Source: Candidatus Saccharibacteria bacterium UBA4215
GTDB taxonomy: Bacteria > Patescibacteriota > Saccharimonadia > Saccharimonadales > Saccharimonadaceae
Length of the DNA: 6,871 bases
Direction: 5' to 3'
Assembly: GCA_002381485.1 (NCBI GenBank)
Contig: DFTJ01000010.1
Location: 44,571-51,441 of the forward strand
The notes under the pieces are model-generated. The model made no database searches and was not told where the DNA came from. It worked only from the letters and a program-made list of their open reading frames with translations. A program made the position numbers and the translations under genes. Shown here piece after piece: positions 6,207-6,871 of this stretch (the stretch's first letter is position 1; each line of letters opens with the position of its first letter).

Positions 6207-6871
6207 ATGAAACACAAAATAACCCTCCTCGTCTTCGGCCTCGCAATGATAGGTCTCTTCGCGGGCGTTGTGAACCTTATGCCCGATGTCGAAGAGCGCG
6301 TACCTCAACCAGCACCTCTGAGCCAGGAAGAGCTTGCTCATCAGCCGGCTGACCCTACCCCTGCAGACGTACAAAACATTCAACCAACCCAACAGTCGGC
6401 CGAACAACAACCAGCTGAACCAACTCAAAAAGACACTGCTGCCAACGACAGGGCACCGAAGCAAGCTGAAATCAAAGAGACCGTTGAAAAAGAGTACACC
6501 TACTACCCCCTCCGCACAGCTAACGACCCAGGCTTTGCGTCTAGCTGGGCCTTACAAGCAGTAAATGCACCAGACGCCTGGGACATCACTACCGGCACTA
6601 GCGACACCGTTGTTGCGGTTATCGATAGCGGATTTTCATTGAATCACGACGACCTACAAAACTCTTGGTACACCAACAGCGCCGAAACTGGGACTACTGA
6701 GTTAGGCGACGCCTGCTGGACTGGAGTGCCCGAGAATAAGCAAACAAACGACTGCGATGACGATCAAAATGGGTACGTTGATGATTGGCGAGGCTGGAAT
6801 TTCGTCTTTAGCGACAACAACCCTGCGGCTGGACGAGACAACCCCAACGGCGACGGGGTCGCGCACGGTAT
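6207..6871 (+). CDS. Subtilisin-family (S8) exported serine protease, N-terminal part (cut by window edge)
   Basis: Seen: 221 codons plus 2 bases, open at the right edge. Residues 1-24 are a basic start plus hydrophobic stretch (about 5-24) that is a signal peptide or membrane anchor, with no lipobox Cys. Residues about 30-95 are a Pro/Gln/Ala/Glu-rich linker with no fold signal. The catalytic domain begins near 108: SSWALQAVNAPDAWDITTG (112-130), catalytic Asp in AVIDSGF (137-143, Asp140), a typical subtilase block DCDDDQNGYVDDWRGWNF (182-199), and the catalytic His in GVAHG (217-221, His220). The catalytic Ser lies outside the window. Cys170 and Cys183 could form a disulfide. The residue after HG must be Ile or Met (codon AT-), not the usual Thr. 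Start: ATG at 6207 gives a sensible export signal but has no Shine-Dalgarno; a weak -10 (TAAGAT, 6171-6176) would give a 24-base A/C-rich leader. Inferred role: surface or secreted proteolysis, substrate unknown. Confidence 0.9.
   Translation, partial: MKHKITLLVFGLAMIGLFAGVVNLMPDVEERVPQPAPLSQEELAHQPADPTPADVQNIQPTQQSAEQQPAEPTQKDTAANDRAPKQAEIKETVEKEYTYYPLRTANDPGFASSWALQAVNAPDAWDITTGTSDTVVAVIDSGFSLNHDDLQNSWYTNSAETGTTELGDACWTGVPENKQTNDCDDDQNGYVDDWRGWNFVFSDNNPAAGRDNPNGDGVAHG

Noticed and set aside
6156..6564. Overlapping open frames at the start of the protease gene (6156-6464 minus, 6334-6564 plus)
   Set aside because: The frame from 6207 has a signal sequence, subtilase motifs and continues off the edge; the others are its shadows.
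1..6871. UGA recoding as in Gracilibacteria/Absconditabacteria
   Set aside because: All complete proteins are uninterrupted under the standard code, have expected lengths and end in TAA; nothing requires reading through TGA.
1..6871. CRISPR array, insertion sequence, toxin-antitoxin or phage defence system
   Set aside because: No regularly spaced repeats, transposase, terminal inverted repeats or paired small ORFs were found on either strand.

Overview
The window reads as a compact, gene-dense bacterial chromosome segment. The gene set and style suggest a member of the Patescibacteria/CPR, possibly Saccharibacteria. The grounds are a short TilS placed directly before FtsH, a divergent MurJ-like flippase, tiny intergenic gaps, a membrane glycosyltransferase and an OpgC-type membrane acyltransferase, and several starts without a clear Shine-Dalgarno. 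This placement is inference from gene content; no phylogenetic marker was searched. The standard code fits: Trp is TGG, and all four CDSs that end inside the window stop with TAA.

Left part (minus strand, transcribed right to left from about 3248): tilS, ftsH and a murJ-like gene form a likely operon, with gaps of 47 and 12 bases. It links decoding of AUA codons (tRNA-Ile lysidine synthase), membrane protein quality control (FtsH) and cell-wall precursor export (MurJ, cut by the left edge).

Middle: a 74-base divergent region drives tilS leftward and an OpgC-like membrane acyltransferase rightward, from promoters that occupy almost the same DNA. The acyltransferase runs tail-to-tail into a minus-strand GT-C (PMT/ArnT-type) membrane glycosyltransferase, and the two coding regions overlap by 14 bases. 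The pair plausibly modifies envelope glycans or proteins, but the substrate cannot be read from sequence.

Right part (plus strand): a divergent region contains a sigma70-type promoter for a tRNA-Pro(UGG) gene with encoded CCA, followed by a clear intrinsic terminator. This tRNA carries a rare double change, A19 with U56, which would keep the D-loop/T-loop tertiary pair. The window ends inside a secreted or membrane-anchored subtilisin-family (S8) protease, just after its catalytic His.

No gene-free stretch exceeds about 110 bases. I see no CRISPR array, insertion sequence, phage gene or obvious defence system. The points most worth following are the tRNA covariation, the apparent loss of key arginines in MurJ, and the overlapping and possibly leaderless promoters.
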